Made by a program: the position numbers and the translations under genes
DNA from: Adlercreutzia shanghongiae
GTDB taxonomy: Bacteria; Actinomycetota; Coriobacteriia; Coriobacteriales; Eggerthellaceae
Direction of reading: 5' to 3'
NCBI RefSeq assembly: GCF_035830635.1
Contig: NZ_JAYMFI010000007.1
Coordinates: 124,001 to 188,000, forward strand
Length of the DNA stretch: 64,000 nt
In this document: positions 7,499 to 16,730 of the stretch, piece after piece
Layout of the letters: each line of letters starts with the position of its first letter
Position numbering within the stretch: position 1 is the stretch's first letter
Notes under the pieces: generated by a model
What the model was told of the DNA's origin: nothing
The model's database searches: none
What the model saw: the letters and a program-made list of their open reading frames with translations, nothing else

Positions 7499-8098
7499 AT
7501 GGGTTATGTAAAATTAATTTCTCGATCAACTATACAGGGAGTTTTGGCTGCTCTGGTGGCTGTTTTGGCTCTCTCCTTCGGAATGGTCTCTCTCAGCGGT
7601 TGTGCGGGCGGCCAGACTGATGAAGATGTCATTCGTGCCTCGCTGACTTCCGAACTGGACAGCATCAAGAACATCGACGACGCTTTCGTCAGCGAGTTCA
7701 ACGAGTCCATTAACATGAGCCAGCTGTCGGTCTACGGCATCGATGGCACCGAGTTCATGAAGTCCTATCTCGATGGGTTCAACTACGCCATCGACTCCAT
7801 CACGGTAGACGGAGATACCGCCACGGCCCAGATCACGCTCACCTGCAAGAGCTACACAGGCTACCAGGCTGCGCTCGAGCAGGCCGTCCAGGAAATCACC
7901 GCCGACCCCGATTCGCTGGCGGCGCTCTCCAGCGACGAGATCAACCAGAGGATCGGTGAGATCGTCATCGGCTCCCTCGACGGCGTGGAGCTTGCCGCCA
8001 CGCAGCCGATTACCATCAACTACACGAAGGTTGACGACACCTGGGAACCGGCTTCTTCCACCTCCGGCGACATTGCCGCGGCGCTGATGACCAACTAA
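7499..8098 (+). CDS. hypothetical lipoprotein
   Basis: 199 residues from the ATG at 7499, chosen because AAAGG lies 8 bases upstream; longer forms overlap the preceding gene. A hydrophobic signal with lipobox LSGC marks it as a lipoprotein. The mature part is acidic and repeats the theme of small Gram-positive lipoproteins with a DUF5105-like fold (DEDVIRASLTSELDSIK at the start; TINYTKVDDTWEP near the end). Ligand and function are unknown. The upstream region is more AT-rich than its neighbours. A terminator follows. Confidence 0.7.
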   Translation: MGYVKLISRSTIQGVLAALVAVLALSFGMVSLSGCAGGQTDEDVIRASLTSELDSIKNIDDAFVSEFNESINMSQLSVYGIDGTEFMKSYLDGFNYAIDSITVDGDTATAQITLTCKSYTGYQAALEQAVQEITADPDSLAALSSDEINQRIGEIVIGSLDGVELAATQPITINYTKVDDTWEPASSTSGDIAAALMTN

Positions 8099-8125
8099 AG
8101 GCGCCGCCAGCTTGCAAACCTTTCG

Positions 8126-8156
8126 AAGGGCGCCCTTCTCGGGCGTCCTTCTTTTA
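8126..8156 (+). terminator. intrinsic terminator after lipoprotein gene
   Basis: AAGGGCGCCC at 8126-8135 pairs with GGGCGTCCTT at 8141-8150 (one G-T pair) around TTCTC, followed by CTTTTATAA. It lies 27 bases after the lipoprotein stop. Confidence 0.8.
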
Positions 8157-8185
8157 TAATGCCAGGTAAACAAACATCTCTCACA

Positions 8186-9133
8186 ATGAAAGCGAATTCG
8201 AACATGGGTTCTGCATCAAGTCAATCCAGTAGGGGAGCGCGCACTCCCCTCTCCCCTCGCCTCGCGATTCAGCTGGCTGCTCCGCACACCTGGCCGGCAG
8301 CCATCATGCCCGTGCTCGTTGCCGCCAGCTGCGCCCTGGCCGTAACCGGGTATCTCGATACGGCTATGACCTGGCTTCTTCTTCTCATTTGCATCCTGAT
8401 GCAGTCCTCGGTGAACACCTTCAATGACTACTTCGACTTCGTTAAGGGTACCGACACTGCCGACGATAATGTGGAAGCGTCAGACTCGGTGCTCGTCTAC
8501 AACGATGTCAACCCGAAGTCAGCGCTCGTTTTGGCCATCGGGTTTCTCGTCATCGCCTTCGCGCTGGGCATCTACGTCATCATGCAGGCCGGATTCATTC
8601 CCTTGGTCATCGCTCTTGTAGGGGCCGTCATCGTCGTCGCCTACTCCGGTGGCAAGACCCCGATATCCTATCTGCCCATCGGCGAGGCCGTAAGCGGCTT
8701 GGTCATGGGCGGCCTCATCCCGCTCGCGTGCTACCACGTCCTCTCGGGATCGTTCACGTTCTTGGCGCTGCTGTGGGCCCTGCCGACTATCGTGGGCGTG
8801 GGCCTCATTATGATGACCAACAATACCTGCGATATTGAAAAGGATATCGACGCGCAGCGCCGAACGCTCCCCTGTCTGCTCGGACGCGACAAGACGCGCA
8901 AGCTCTATCATGGCCTTATGGTGGCCTGGGTTCTCGCTATCGTGTTCATTATCGCCATCTGGTTTTCTCGGGGCATTGTCGTACTCCCCTTTTTGGCTCT
9001 TGCCTCATACCCCCTCATCATGGGGTTGTGGAAGAACCTTTTGACCCCCGCCGCTCGCATCGGCGCCATGGGGCAGATTTGCGCGCTCAACGTGGCTCTG
9101 GGCGCCCTCTACGCCGCAGCCCTGCTCGTTTAG
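8186..9133 (+). CDS. menA: 1,4-dihydroxy-2-naphthoate prenyltransferase MenA
   Basis: Membrane UbiA-superfamily prenyltransferase that makes demethylmenaquinone. Both Asp-rich motifs are present: NTFNDYFDFVKGTDTADDN and NNTCDIEKDIDAQRRTLPC, and about eight or nine membrane helices are visible. The start is uncertain: no clear ribosome-binding site precedes any candidate. I use the ATG at 8186 because the next one upstream (8159) lies at the foot of the preceding terminator; 8204 is also possible. Menaquinone is the likely electron donor for the exported flavoprotein reductases elsewhere in the window. The stop is only 2 bases from that of the convergent gluQ. Confidence 0.9.
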   Translation: MKANSNMGSASSQSSRGARTPLSPRLAIQLAAPHTWPAAIMPVLVAASCALAVTGYLDTAMTWLLLLICILMQSSVNTFNDYFDFVKGTDTADDNVEASDSVLVYNDVNPKSALVLAIGFLVIAFALGIYVIMQAGFIPLVIALVGAVIVVAYSGGKTPISYLPIGEAVSGLVMGGLIPLACYHVLSGSFTFLALLWALPTIVGVGLIMMTNNTCDIEKDIDAQRRTLPCLLGRDKTRKLYHGLMVAWVLAIVFIIAIWFSRGIVVLPFLALASYPLIMGLWKNLLTPAARIGAMGQICALNVALGALYAAALLV

Positions 9134-9135
9134 GC

Positions 9136-10116
9136 CTAGCGCCAGGGAATTTGCACCAAATCCGGGATTCGCCCGAGGAACTGCTCAAGCGAGAATCTCC
9201 CGAGCAGTTCCTCGGGCGTCGCAGGCTCATCGCTTTCAGCCAGGCCCGTGATGCCGGCAATATGCCCTACAATAGCTTGGGGCGTGCGGAACCGTTCCAA
9301 AAGCTCCTCGAGGGAGGCATCTTTGTCCCGCTTCGAAAGACGGCGATCCCTCTCCCCTATCAGCAGGGGCACATGGGCGTAAGTCGGGTGAGGAAGACCC
9401 AGCAGCTCTTGCAGATACATCTGCTGCGGCGTCGAGCACAGAAGATCGACGCCCCGTACCACCGATGTGACGCCCTGGGCGGCATCGTCGACGACCACGG
9501 CGAGCTGGTAGGCGAAGGCTCCGTCGGAGCGACGCACAAGAAAATCTCCGCAATCGCGCTTAAGCTGCTGGCCGTAGGGGCCCTGAATTGCATCGGCGAG
9601 CGACAGCTCCCTCTCATCCACCATAAGCCGCATCGCCGGCGCCCGGCCGCCTGCTTCCCGCTCCGCGCGCTCCTCGGCGCTCAGATGACGGCACGTACCG
9701 GGATAAACCGGCTTCTCCCCGCGATGCGGGGCCGAGGCGGCGAGAAGATCGGCCCGCGTGCAGTAGCAGGGATAGATAAGCCCTCGCTCGCTCAGAATAT
9801 CGAAGGCGGCATGGTAGGCCTCATCGCGATCATGTTGGAAATAGGGACCTTCGTCCCAGTACAGCCCCAGCGCCTCGAAGTCTCGCTGCACCTGATCGAT
9901 ATAGGCGGTCTTGGAGCGCTCGCGGTCGAGATCCTCGATGCGCAGCACAATGCGCCCGCCCTTGGACTTGGCCACAAGCCAGGCCGCAAGGGCGGCGTAG
10001 ACGTTGCCCGCATGCATGCGCCCCGTCGGCGATGGGGCGAACCGGCCAACGACAGGTGCGCCGGCCGACTCGCTCCCGCTCGAATGACATCCGACCTGTT
10101 TCGGCTGCGCAGGCAA
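9136..10116 (-). CDS. gluQ: glutamyl-Q tRNA(Asp) synthetase
   Basis: 326 residues resembling the catalytic half of glutamyl-tRNA synthetase without an anticodon-binding domain, as in GluQ/YadB, which glutamylates queuosine-34 of tRNA-Asp. Signatures: FAPSPTGRMHAGN (HIGH-type), RIEDLDRERS, a cysteine pair CYC plus CRH for zinc, and RRLSKRDKDA (KMSKS-type). The start is a TTG, the only plausible start after the upstream paaK stop 11 bases away, giving a short extension before the conserved core. It is the last gene of a long leftward string. A truncated GltX remains possible, but size and domain end favour GluQ. Confidence 0.88.
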   Translation of the reverse strand: MPAQPKQVGCHSSGSESAGAPVVGRFAPSPTGRMHAGNVYAALAAWLVAKSKGGRIVLRIEDLDRERSKTAYIDQVQRDFEALGLYWDEGPYFQHDRDEAYHAAFDILSERGLIYPCYCTRADLLAASAPHRGEKPVYPGTCRHLSAEERAEREAGGRAPAMRLMVDERELSLADAIQGPYGQQLKRDCGDFLVRRSDGAFAYQLAVVVDDAAQGVTSVVRGVDLLCSTPQQMYLQELLGLPHPTYAHVPLLIGERDRRLSKRDKDASLEELLERFRTPQAIVGHIAGITGLAESDEPATPEELLGRFSLEQFLGRIPDLVQIPWR

Positions 10117-10127
10117 AGTGCTCGCCG

Positions 10128-11513
10128 CTATTTCTCGCGACGGTCGTCGACGTGCTTGGCCTTGCCGATGGCGCGCTCGATGCCGCCGGGCTCCACCAGG
10201 CGCACCTCCGGCGCCACGAGCAGCGTGCCCTTGAGCTTCTCGGCAATACGGGCCCGCAGGCCGTCCATGGCCTCGAAGGAGTCGCGGAATGCCTCGGGGC
10301 GCAGCTCGGTCTCCACGATGAGCGCGTCCATGCCCCCGCGCGTCTCCACGATGATGTGGTAATGCGGCGTGACCTCGTCGATGCCCGAAAGCACATCCTC
10401 GATTTGCGAGGGGAACACGTTGGTTCCGCGGATGATGAGCATGTCGTCGCAGCGGGATCGCACCTTATCCATGCGCGCGAGGGTGCGTCCGCAGGCGCAC
10501 GGCTCGGTGGTGACACGGGTCAGGTCGTGCGTGCGGTAGCGCAGCACGGGAATGCCCTGCTTGCACAGCGGCGTGAGCACCAGCTCGCCCATCTCGCCCT
10601 CGCCCACCGGCTCGCCCGTCTCGGGGTCGACCACCTCCCACAGGATGTGGTCCTCGGCGATGTGCTGCTGGAAGCGCTCGGCGAGGCACTCGCCCGACAC
10701 GCCGGGCCCCATGACCTCGGTCAGACCGTAGTTGTCCGTGCACACGATATGCATGCGCCGCTCGATTTCGGCCTTGAGGCCCGGAGGGCACGGCTCGCCG
10801 CCGAACAGGCCCACGCGCAAGGGCGACTTCTCCCAGTCGTACCCCATGGCCTCCCCCACCTCGCAGATGTGCATGGCGTAGGAGGGCGTGGCGATGAGCA
10901 CGGTGGTGCCGTAGTCGTCGATCATCTGGATATGGCGCTCGGTGTTGCCCGAGCCGGCCGGGATCATGGCGCAGCCGAGGCGCTGCAGGCCGTAATGCAG
11001 GCCGAAGCCCCCCGTGAACATGCCGTAGCCGAACGCCATCTGGGCCATGTCGCCGGGCACGACGCCGGCCATCTGCACGAGGCGGGCGATGCACTCGCTC
11101 CACATATCCATATCGTCATCGGTGTAGCCGACCACCACGGGCTTGCCGGTAGTGCCCGACGAGGAGTGCAGCTCGCGAATCTCGTCCATGGGCACGGCGA
11201 ACAGCCCGAAGGGGAAGGTCTCGCGGAGCACCGCCTTATCGGTGAAGGGCAGCTTGCGCACATCCTCGAGCGTCTTGATGTCCGAAGGGGATACGCCCGT
11301 CTCGTCCAGCTTCTCCCGGTAGTAGGGCACGCGCTCGTAGGCATAGGCTACTGTTTCCTGCAGCTTCTCGAGCTGCAGGGCTCGTATCTCCTCGCGCGGC
11401 GCGCACTCGATCTCGGGCTTGTAGATGGGCAGGGCGTCGAAGCGGCCCGCGGCGGCAGCGGCCAGGGCCGCCCCCTTCGCGGTCACATCGATGGGTTCCA
11501 TAGCGTCGGCCAC
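10128..11513 (-). CDS. paaK: phenylacetate-CoA ligase family protein (copy 1)
   Basis: 461-residue ANL-superfamily AMP-forming ligase of the PaaK type. Motifs: SSSGTTGKPVVVGYT near residue 114 (phosphate loop), IPAGSGNTERHIQM, ATPSYAMHI, LFGGEPCPPG, DNYGLTEVMGPG and YRTHDLTRV. GTG at 11513 is used, with AAGGAGG about 11 bases upstream; an ATG at 11501 is possible. Adjacent IorA/IorB make arylacetyl-CoA from aromatic 2-oxoacids, so this enzyme may run backwards to give arylacetate plus ATP (or activate arylacetates). Copy 2 lies at 16730-18037. Substrate (phenyl-, hydroxyphenyl- or indoleacetate) is not visible. Confidence 0.9.
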   Translation of the reverse strand: MADAMEPIDVTAKGAALAAAAAGRFDALPIYKPEIECAPREEIRALQLEKLQETVAYAYERVPYYREKLDETGVSPSDIKTLEDVRKLPFTDKAVLRETFPFGLFAVPMDEIRELHSSSGTTGKPVVVGYTDDDMDMWSECIARLVQMAGVVPGDMAQMAFGYGMFTGGFGLHYGLQRLGCAMIPAGSGNTERHIQMIDDYGTTVLIATPSYAMHICEVGEAMGYDWEKSPLRVGLFGGEPCPPGLKAEIERRMHIVCTDNYGLTEVMGPGVSGECLAERFQQHIAEDHILWEVVDPETGEPVGEGEMGELVLTPLCKQGIPVLRYRTHDLTRVTTEPCACGRTLARMDKVRSRCDDMLIIRGTNVFPSQIEDVLSGIDEVTPHYHIIVETRGGMDALIVETELRPEAFRDSFEAMDGLRARIAEKLKGTLLVAPEVRLVEPGGIERAIGKAKHVDDRREK

Positions 11514-11519
11514 GTTCGC

Positions 11520-11963
11520 TCACGCCTCCTTCGCAGCACGCTCGGCAACGATGCGCGCGATGTCTTCCTGGGAAATGAGCTCCACGGGCTCTTCGGTCAA
11601 CAGCTCGTGGGCGCGCTCCGGGTCGTTGGTGGAGAGCACGATATAGGTGGAAATCATCGAATAGCTGTAGACCACGTTGATGCCGCATCGGGCGAGCACG
11701 CCCATGACGCGCGACAGCTCCCCGGGTTTGTCCACGAGCTTGAGGCAGAGCACCGGCGAGATGACGCACGCGCAGCCCGCCTCCTGAAGGGCCTCGAGGG
11801 CCTCGTCGGGCTTGTCTACGATGAAGCGCAGAATGCCGTACTCTCCGGTATCGGCTGCCGAGAAGCCGCGCACCGAGACGCCGGCGTCCTCGAACAGGTC
11901 GAGCACGCGGTTCATGTGCCCCGGGCGGCTGTTGGCGAATACGCTGATCTGGGAAACGGTCAT
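11520..11963 (-). CDS. tandem ACT-domain protein (copy 1)
   Basis: 147 residues made of two ACT domains: SQISVFANSRPGHMNRVLDLFEDAG opens the first and VLCLKLVDKPGELSRVMGVL the second. Such stand-alone tandem ACT proteins bind amino acids and are commonly encoded beside PaaK-type ligases and indolepyruvate oxidoreductases. It probably senses an aromatic amino acid and modulates its neighbour (inference). It starts 1 base after the iorB stop and ends 6 bases before paaK, so it is clearly in the same transcript. Confidence 0.85.
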   Translation of the reverse strand: MTVSQISVFANSRPGHMNRVLDLFEDAGVSVRGFSAADTGEYGILRFIVDKPDEALEALQEAGCACVISPVLCLKLVDKPGELSRVMGVLARCGINVVYSYSMISTYIVLSTNDPERAHELLTEEPVELISQEDIARIVAERAAKEA

Positions 11964-11964
11964 G

Positions 11965-12558
11965 CTAGTTGCCCTCCTTCTCCAGGACGAGGGCCCGCCC
12001 GGCACGGAAAGCGGTGAGGTTCGCCTCCACCGTCTTTTCGGGCACGCGCTCGGCCACGGTCTTCTCCCACACCTCGACGGGGACATCGAGCCGCGCAGAA
12101 AGCGCGCCCACGAGCGCCACGTTGGCGCACTTCGCATTGCCCGCCGCCCGCGCGATGCCGTCGGCGTCGATGAGCAGCGCGCCGGCCGCCTCAAGGCGCT
12201 CGCGGGCTCGCTCGGGCATGGAGGCGGCGCCGGTGAGCACCGGCAGCGGGCGGATGGCCACGTCGTTCACGATAAGCGCGCCGCCCTCCTTCAGCTGGGG
12301 CAGGTTGCGCAGCGCCTCGGTGGTCTCGAAGGCGACGATGATGTCGGCGGCGCCCAGGTCGGACACCATGGACTTCACGTCCTCGCCCACGCGCACCACC
12401 GTGGTGACGGCGCCGCCGCGCTGGGCCATGCCGTGAATCTCGGACACCTTCACATCCAACCCGGCCCTCATGCACCCGAAGGCGAGCAGGTCGGCGGCGA
12501 GAATCGTTCCCTGGCCGCCCACGCCGCACAGAAGCACGGTTTTCGTTGCAGTTACCAT
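11965..12558 (-). CDS. iorB: indolepyruvate ferredoxin oxidoreductase beta subunit
   Basis: 197-residue gamma-type subunit of 2-oxoacid:ferredoxin oxidoreductase. Signatures: KTVLLCGVGGQGTILAADLL at the N-terminus and SEIHGMAQRGGAVTTVVRVG. With IorA it converts aryl pyruvates and CoA to arylacetyl-CoA, CO2 and reduced ferredoxin. The ATG at 12558 gives the family's usual N-terminus and lies 10 bases after iorA. Confidence 0.93.
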   Translation of the reverse strand: MVTATKTVLLCGVGGQGTILAADLLAFGCMRAGLDVKVSEIHGMAQRGGAVTTVVRVGEDVKSMVSDLGAADIIVAFETTEALRNLPQLKEGGALIVNDVAIRPLPVLTGAASMPERARERLEAAGALLIDADGIARAAGNAKCANVALVGALSARLDVPVEVWEKTVAERVPEKTVEANLTAFRAGRALVLEKEGN

Positions 12559-12568
12559 GAGCGGACTC

Positions 12569-14293
12569 CTATTCCGGGACGATGGCGTCGAAACGACAAT
12601 ACTGCGCGCACTGGCCACAGCCGATGCACAGAGCGGGATCGATGAGCGCGCGACCCGACTCCTCGCGGCCGAGGGCGGGGCAGCCCAGGCCCGCGCACAC
12701 ACCGCAGCCCGTGCAATCGCCGCCCACCCACAACGGCGCCGCGAAATTCCGCTCCAGCAGCACGCAGGGCGAGCGGAACACGAGCACGGAAAGGTCGTCG
12801 GTGGCGGTGGCCTCCTTCAAGGCCGTGCGCACCGCCGCCACGTCGTTCGGATCGATGACGCGCACATCTTCCACGCCGAGGGCCGCAACGACCGCCTCGA
12901 TATTGAGCTCGCGGCTGGGCCGGTTCTGCAAGGTCACGCCGTTGAAGGGGTTTCCCTGGCGTCCCGTCATGGCCGTGGTGCGGTTGTCGAGCACGCAGAT
13001 TGTGCCCGACCCGTGGTTGTACACCGTGGAGATGAGCGAGCTGAGGCCCGAGTGCGCGAAGGTGGAGTCGCCGATGACCGCCACCACCGGGCGGTGCTCC
13101 GTGCCGGCAAGGGCGATCTCGAAGCCGTGGGCCATGGAGACCGACGCGCCCATGTCCACCGTGGTGTCCATGGCAGAAAGCGGCGGCAGGGCCCCCAGGG
13201 TGTAGCAGCCGATGTCGCCGGTGACGATGGCCTTCAGGCGCGAGAGCTCTTTGAACACCACGCGATGGGGGCATCCCGGGCAGAGCGCGGGCGGACGCGC
13301 GGGAAGGTCGGTGGCGGCATCGGCGTGGGAGAGCTCGGCCTCGCCGAAGGCGGCCCGAATGAGCCCGGGGGTCAGCTCTCCTGCTCGCGGCAGCGGGCAC
13401 GGCGTCTCGCTCACTGAAATGCCGCAGGCGCGCACGGCGTCGGTCAGGTACGCGGACCCCTCCTCCATCACGTATACCGCATCAACGGAATCGGCGAAAT
13501 CGCGCAGGGCGTTTGCGGGCAGGGGCCAGCTGACGCCGAGCTTGAAGATGCTCGCCTGGGGCAGGGCCTCGGCCACGTGCTGATAGGCCGCCCCGGCGCA
13601 GATGACGCCGATGGCGCCATCGCCGCGAACCACCTCGTTGAACGAGCAGTCCTCGACCCAGGCGCGCAGATCGTCTATGCGCTGGAGCTGCACAAGGCGG
13701 CGCGGCTTCGCGAAGGCGGGCATCATGACCCATTTCGCCGGGTTCTTCTCGTAGGGGCGCGGCGCCACCTCGGCGCGCTCTCCCGCCTCGACGGGCGTCT
13801 TGGTGTGGGAGATGCGCACGCTGGAGCGAATCATCACGGGCACATCGAAGCGCTCGGAAAGCTCGAAGGCCTCGCGGGTGAAGCGCAGCGCCTCGGCCGA
13901 ATCGGCGGGATCGAGACAGGGGACGGCCGCCGCCTGGGCATAGTAGTGGGAATCCTGCTCGTTTTGCGACGAGTACATGCCCGGGTCGTCGGCCGCGAGA
14001 ATCACCAGGCCGCCGCCGACGCCGGTGTAGGCGGCGGTGAACAGCGGGTCGGCCGCAACGTTCACGCCCACGTGCTTCATGGTGGCAAGCACTCGCGCGC
14101 CGGCGGCCGAGGCGCCGATGCCCACCTCGACGGCCACCTTCTCGTTCACGCACCACTCGGCGTAGACGCCCTCCTTCTTGGCGAAGGCCTCGAGGGTCTC
14201 CGTCGAAGGGGTTCCCGGGTAGGCCACGCCCACGGTGCAGCCAGCTTCCCAGGCACCCTGGGCGATGGCCTCGTTGCCGCTCATCAGCTCCAT
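12569..14293 (-). CDS. iorA: indolepyruvate ferredoxin oxidoreductase alpha subunit
   Basis: 574-residue IorA. The pyrimidine-binding part begins with MSGNEAIAQGAWEAG and AYPGTPSTET. The thiamine-pyrophosphate part has CPGCPHR, TGDIGCYTLGA and VIGDSTFAHSG. The C-terminus is a ferredoxin-like 2[4Fe-4S] domain (CTGCGVC, then CIGCGQCAQYC, roughly residues 525-570). It works with IorB in aromatic amino acid fermentation. The reduced ferredoxin made could be used by the Ech hydrogenase encoded downstream in this window. Confidence 0.95.
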   Translation of the reverse strand: MELMSGNEAIAQGAWEAGCTVGVAYPGTPSTETLEAFAKKEGVYAEWCVNEKVAVEVGIGASAAGARVLATMKHVGVNVAADPLFTAAYTGVGGGLVILAADDPGMYSSQNEQDSHYYAQAAAVPCLDPADSAEALRFTREAFELSERFDVPVMIRSSVRISHTKTPVEAGERAEVAPRPYEKNPAKWVMMPAFAKPRRLVQLQRIDDLRAWVEDCSFNEVVRGDGAIGVICAGAAYQHVAEALPQASIFKLGVSWPLPANALRDFADSVDAVYVMEEGSAYLTDAVRACGISVSETPCPLPRAGELTPGLIRAAFGEAELSHADAATDLPARPPALCPGCPHRVVFKELSRLKAIVTGDIGCYTLGALPPLSAMDTTVDMGASVSMAHGFEIALAGTEHRPVVAVIGDSTFAHSGLSSLISTVYNHGSGTICVLDNRTTAMTGRQGNPFNGVTLQNRPSRELNIEAVVAALGVEDVRVIDPNDVAAVRTALKEATATDDLSVLVFRSPCVLLERNFAAPLWVGGDCTGCGVCAGLGCPALGREESGRALIDPALCIGCGQCAQYCRFDAIVPE

Positions 14294-14345
14294 AGACTCT
14301 CTCTTCCTCTTCTCCTCAACAGCGACGGCTCAAGTTCGATACGGC

Positions 14346-14786
14346 CTAGTTCTCCTCGTACTGCATGCAGAAGGTGCCGATCTGGATGAAATCGCCGGGG
14401 CGCAGCGTACGCGCCTCGACCGACTCGTTGTTCACCCACACGCCGTTGAACGAGTTCGCGTCGCGGATGACATAGCAGCCGCCCTCGGGCTCGATGGTGG
14501 CGTGCATGCGGGAGACGGTCATATCGTTCAGGAAAATCGTGCACTGAGGGCTGCGGCCGATGGTGATCGGCTCGCCGCCCATGGTGAAGACGATGCCCAC
14601 CTGGGGGCCGCGCACCACGTTCAGCGTCGCTGTAGCCGGCGCGCTCTCGTGGGCGACGGGCGCCGCTCCGTCCACCGCCACGGGCTTGAAGGCCTGGGTG
14701 GCGCCGAGCAGCTTGAAGCCGCACGTGGGGCATACCGTGTCACTTGGTGAAATTTCGTGGGAACAAACTGGGCAGCGCTCGGTCAT
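14346..14786 (-). CDS. zinc-ribbon FHA-domain protein
   Basis: 146 residues. A short zinc ribbon (CPVC...CPTC in the first 25 residues) is joined by a linker to an FHA domain with the expected GRSPQC, DMTVSRMHA and ANSFNGVWVNN motifs. FHA domains bind phosphothreonine, so this is probably a substrate or adaptor of a Ser/Thr kinase, possibly for envelope growth given dacA directly upstream. AAGGAGGTG precedes the ATG. It lies 11 bases after dacA. Confidence 0.85.
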   Translation of the reverse strand: MTERCPVCSHEISPSDTVCPTCGFKLLGATQAFKPVAVDGAAPVAHESAPATATLNVVRGPQVGIVFTMGGEPITIGRSPQCTIFLNDMTVSRMHATIEPEGGCYVIRDANSFNGVWVNNESVEARTLRPGDFIQIGTFCMQYEEN

Positions 14787-14797
14787 GGCCCACCTCC

Positions 14798-16312
14798 TTA
14801 CTGGTTGCTTCCGTCGGCGGCAGAGCCGTCCTCGCCAGATTCGCTGGCAGCCGGTGCGGGCTCGTCGTCGATTCCCGCGGCGATGGCCGCGATGGACTTC
14901 TGATCCTCCCTCGAGGGGGACTTGCTGTAGATGAGGGGCGTCTCGTTGACGATTACCGTAGGTGCCGGCTCGTCGTTGCCCCACAGGCGGTTCCACCAGA
15001 TGGCGACGCCCTCGAAGATGCTCGGCGCCGGCGCATCCTCGCAGGCCACCAAATCCTGGCTGGCGATCAGCTCGTTGCCCTGGTAGAAGTTGGCCACGCC
15101 CACCACATCTCCTGCGGCAACGGCGCCGGCGAGCTCGTTGGCGACGATCTCCTGACTTACGTTGCCCTCGGGAGCGAACACCTCCACCGCCGCCTTCGGA
15201 TCGGCGAAGGTGGCCGCAACCGTGCGTCCGGGCCACGCCTGGTGCGACACCTGGGCGATGAGCGGCACCTCCGCGCCGCCCTGGGCAGCCGAGGCCACCG
15301 TGGCCGGGCTGTGGGCCAGCGCGTAGCTCACGCGATTGTTGTACACCCAGTCGAACAGCGCCTTGGCGTCTTCGAAGCGGGCGTCCTCGGAGGGCGAGCC
15401 GAGCACGATGGCAAACAGCATGCCGTCGCCCCTGTCGCAGGCGCCCGCAAACGAGTTGCCCGCCGCCTCGGTGTAGCCGGTTTTCACGCCGCAGGCGCCC
15501 TCGTAGGTGCCGAGCAGCTTGTCGGTGGATTCCAAGTCGATGACCACGGGCTTGCCGTCGGCGCGCTTCACCGTGATCTGGGCCGATTCCTTGACCACGA
15601 TGGAGCGGAACGTCTCGTTTTTCATGGCGTAGGCACACATGAGGGCCACATCGCGCGCGCAACTGTACATCTCGTTGTCGTACTGGCCGATATCGAGCCC
15701 ATGGGGGTTGGCGAAAAGCGTCTCGGTCATGCCGAGCTCGGCGGCCTTCGCGTTCATGGCGGCGACAAAGGCCTCGTTGGCCGTCTGGCCCTCGTCGGTC
15801 TTCATGGTCTCGCCCAAGGTGTCTGCGATGGCGATGGCGGCATCGTTTCCCGAGGAGACCATAAGACCCGTGACGGCGGCCTCCAGCGTGAGCGTATCCC
15901 CCGCCCACAGATTCGCCGAAGACTCCCCCACTTGGGCCGCCTCCTGGCTCACCGTGACCGTGCTGTCCAGCGCAACCCCCGCATCCAGGGCCACGATGGC
16001 CGTCATGACCTTCGTGATGGAGGCGATATGGGTTTGGGACAGGCCGTCGCGGGAGAACAGCACCTCGCCGTCCTCGGTCATGACCAGGGCATACGCCGCC
16101 GTGACGTTCGGGCAGGCCGCCGCGGGCAGCCCTCGGGCCTCGACGGTGACGCCGAGAATCTCATCGGCCCCGCGCACATCTGCGAAGGCTCGTGCGGGCA
16201 CCGCCGCGGGCAGGGCGAGCGCAAGGGCCAGCAAACAGGCGAGCGCCCGTCTTGCAAGACAGGCGCATTCGCGGGCAGCCGGGCTCTGTCGTGAAATGCT
16301 AGGCCGGATCAA
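14798..16312 (-). CDS. dacA: D-alanyl-D-alanine carboxypeptidase (PBP, S11 family)
   Basis: 504 residues. An N-terminal signal (ARRALACLLALALALPAAVPA) precedes the S11 domain: SITK (Ser98-Lys101), SSGN and GVKTGYTEAAG form the three catalytic boxes. The C-terminal part is a PBP5-type domain followed by a polar acidic tail; no clear membrane anchor is seen at the very end. It trims pentapeptides of peptidoglycan outside the cell. The start is TTG at 16312, with AGAGG about 9 bases upstream, overlapping the ACT gene by 14 bases; no later start leaves a signal peptide. Confidence 0.9.
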   Translation of the reverse strand: MIRPSISRQSPAARECACLARRALACLLALALALPAAVPARAFADVRGADEILGVTVEARGLPAAACPNVTAAYALVMTEDGEVLFSRDGLSQTHIASITKVMTAIVALDAGVALDSTVTVSQEAAQVGESSANLWAGDTLTLEAAVTGLMVSSGNDAAIAIADTLGETMKTDEGQTANEAFVAAMNAKAAELGMTETLFANPHGLDIGQYDNEMYSCARDVALMCAYAMKNETFRSIVVKESAQITVKRADGKPVVIDLESTDKLLGTYEGACGVKTGYTEAAGNSFAGACDRGDGMLFAIVLGSPSEDARFEDAKALFDWVYNNRVSYALAHSPATVASAAQGGAEVPLIAQVSHQAWPGRTVAATFADPKAAVEVFAPEGNVSQEIVANELAGAVAAGDVVGVANFYQGNELIASQDLVACEDAPAPSIFEGVAIWWNRLWGNDEPAPTVIVNETPLIYSKSPSREDQKSIAAIAAGIDDEPAPAASESGEDGSAADGSNQ

Positions 16313-16730
16313 CGTCGTAAACCTCTTCCGGAGCGAGCACCGTGAAGCCGGCCTCGGCGAGCACCGCCTCGGCCTGGTCTCCCTCGATCTTGAGCACGTC
16401 GATGGCCCTGCCGTCGGCGGTGCAGAAGCAGTAGCCGTACTCGACGTTCATCGATGCGCTCTGGCAGTATCCGAGCAGGTCGGCCAAGGTGCCCGGCTCG
16501 TCGCTCACCGAGACCGCGATGACCGGCGCGATGGAGGCGCGAAAGCCGGCCTCGGTGAGCACCGCGGCGGCGCGCTGGGGCGTGTCGCAGAAGATGCGCA
16601 CGATGCCGAAGTCGGCGGTGTCGGCGATGAACAGCGCCTTCATATTGATGTCGGCGTCGGCCAGCGTGCGGCAAGCTGCGGCCAGGCGCCCCTTCTCGTT
16701 GGCGAGAAATACCGTGAGCTGCGAAATCAT
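16299..16730 (-). CDS. tandem ACT-domain protein (copy 2)
   Basis: 143 residues with two ACT domains: SQLTVFLANEKGRLAAACRTL and VIAVSVSDEPGTLADLLGY. It is a paralogue of the ACT protein at 11520-11963 and, like it, sits directly beside a PaaK-type ligase; here the ATG overlaps the paaK stop by one base. This argues that each ligase has its own amino-acid-binding partner. Confidence 0.85.
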   Translation of the reverse strand: MISQLTVFLANEKGRLAAACRTLADADINMKALFIADTADFGIVRIFCDTPQRAAAVLTEAGFRASIAPVIAVSVSDEPGTLADLLGYCQSASMNVEYGYCFCTADGRAIDVLKIEGDQAEAVLAEAGFTVLAPEEVYDVDPA

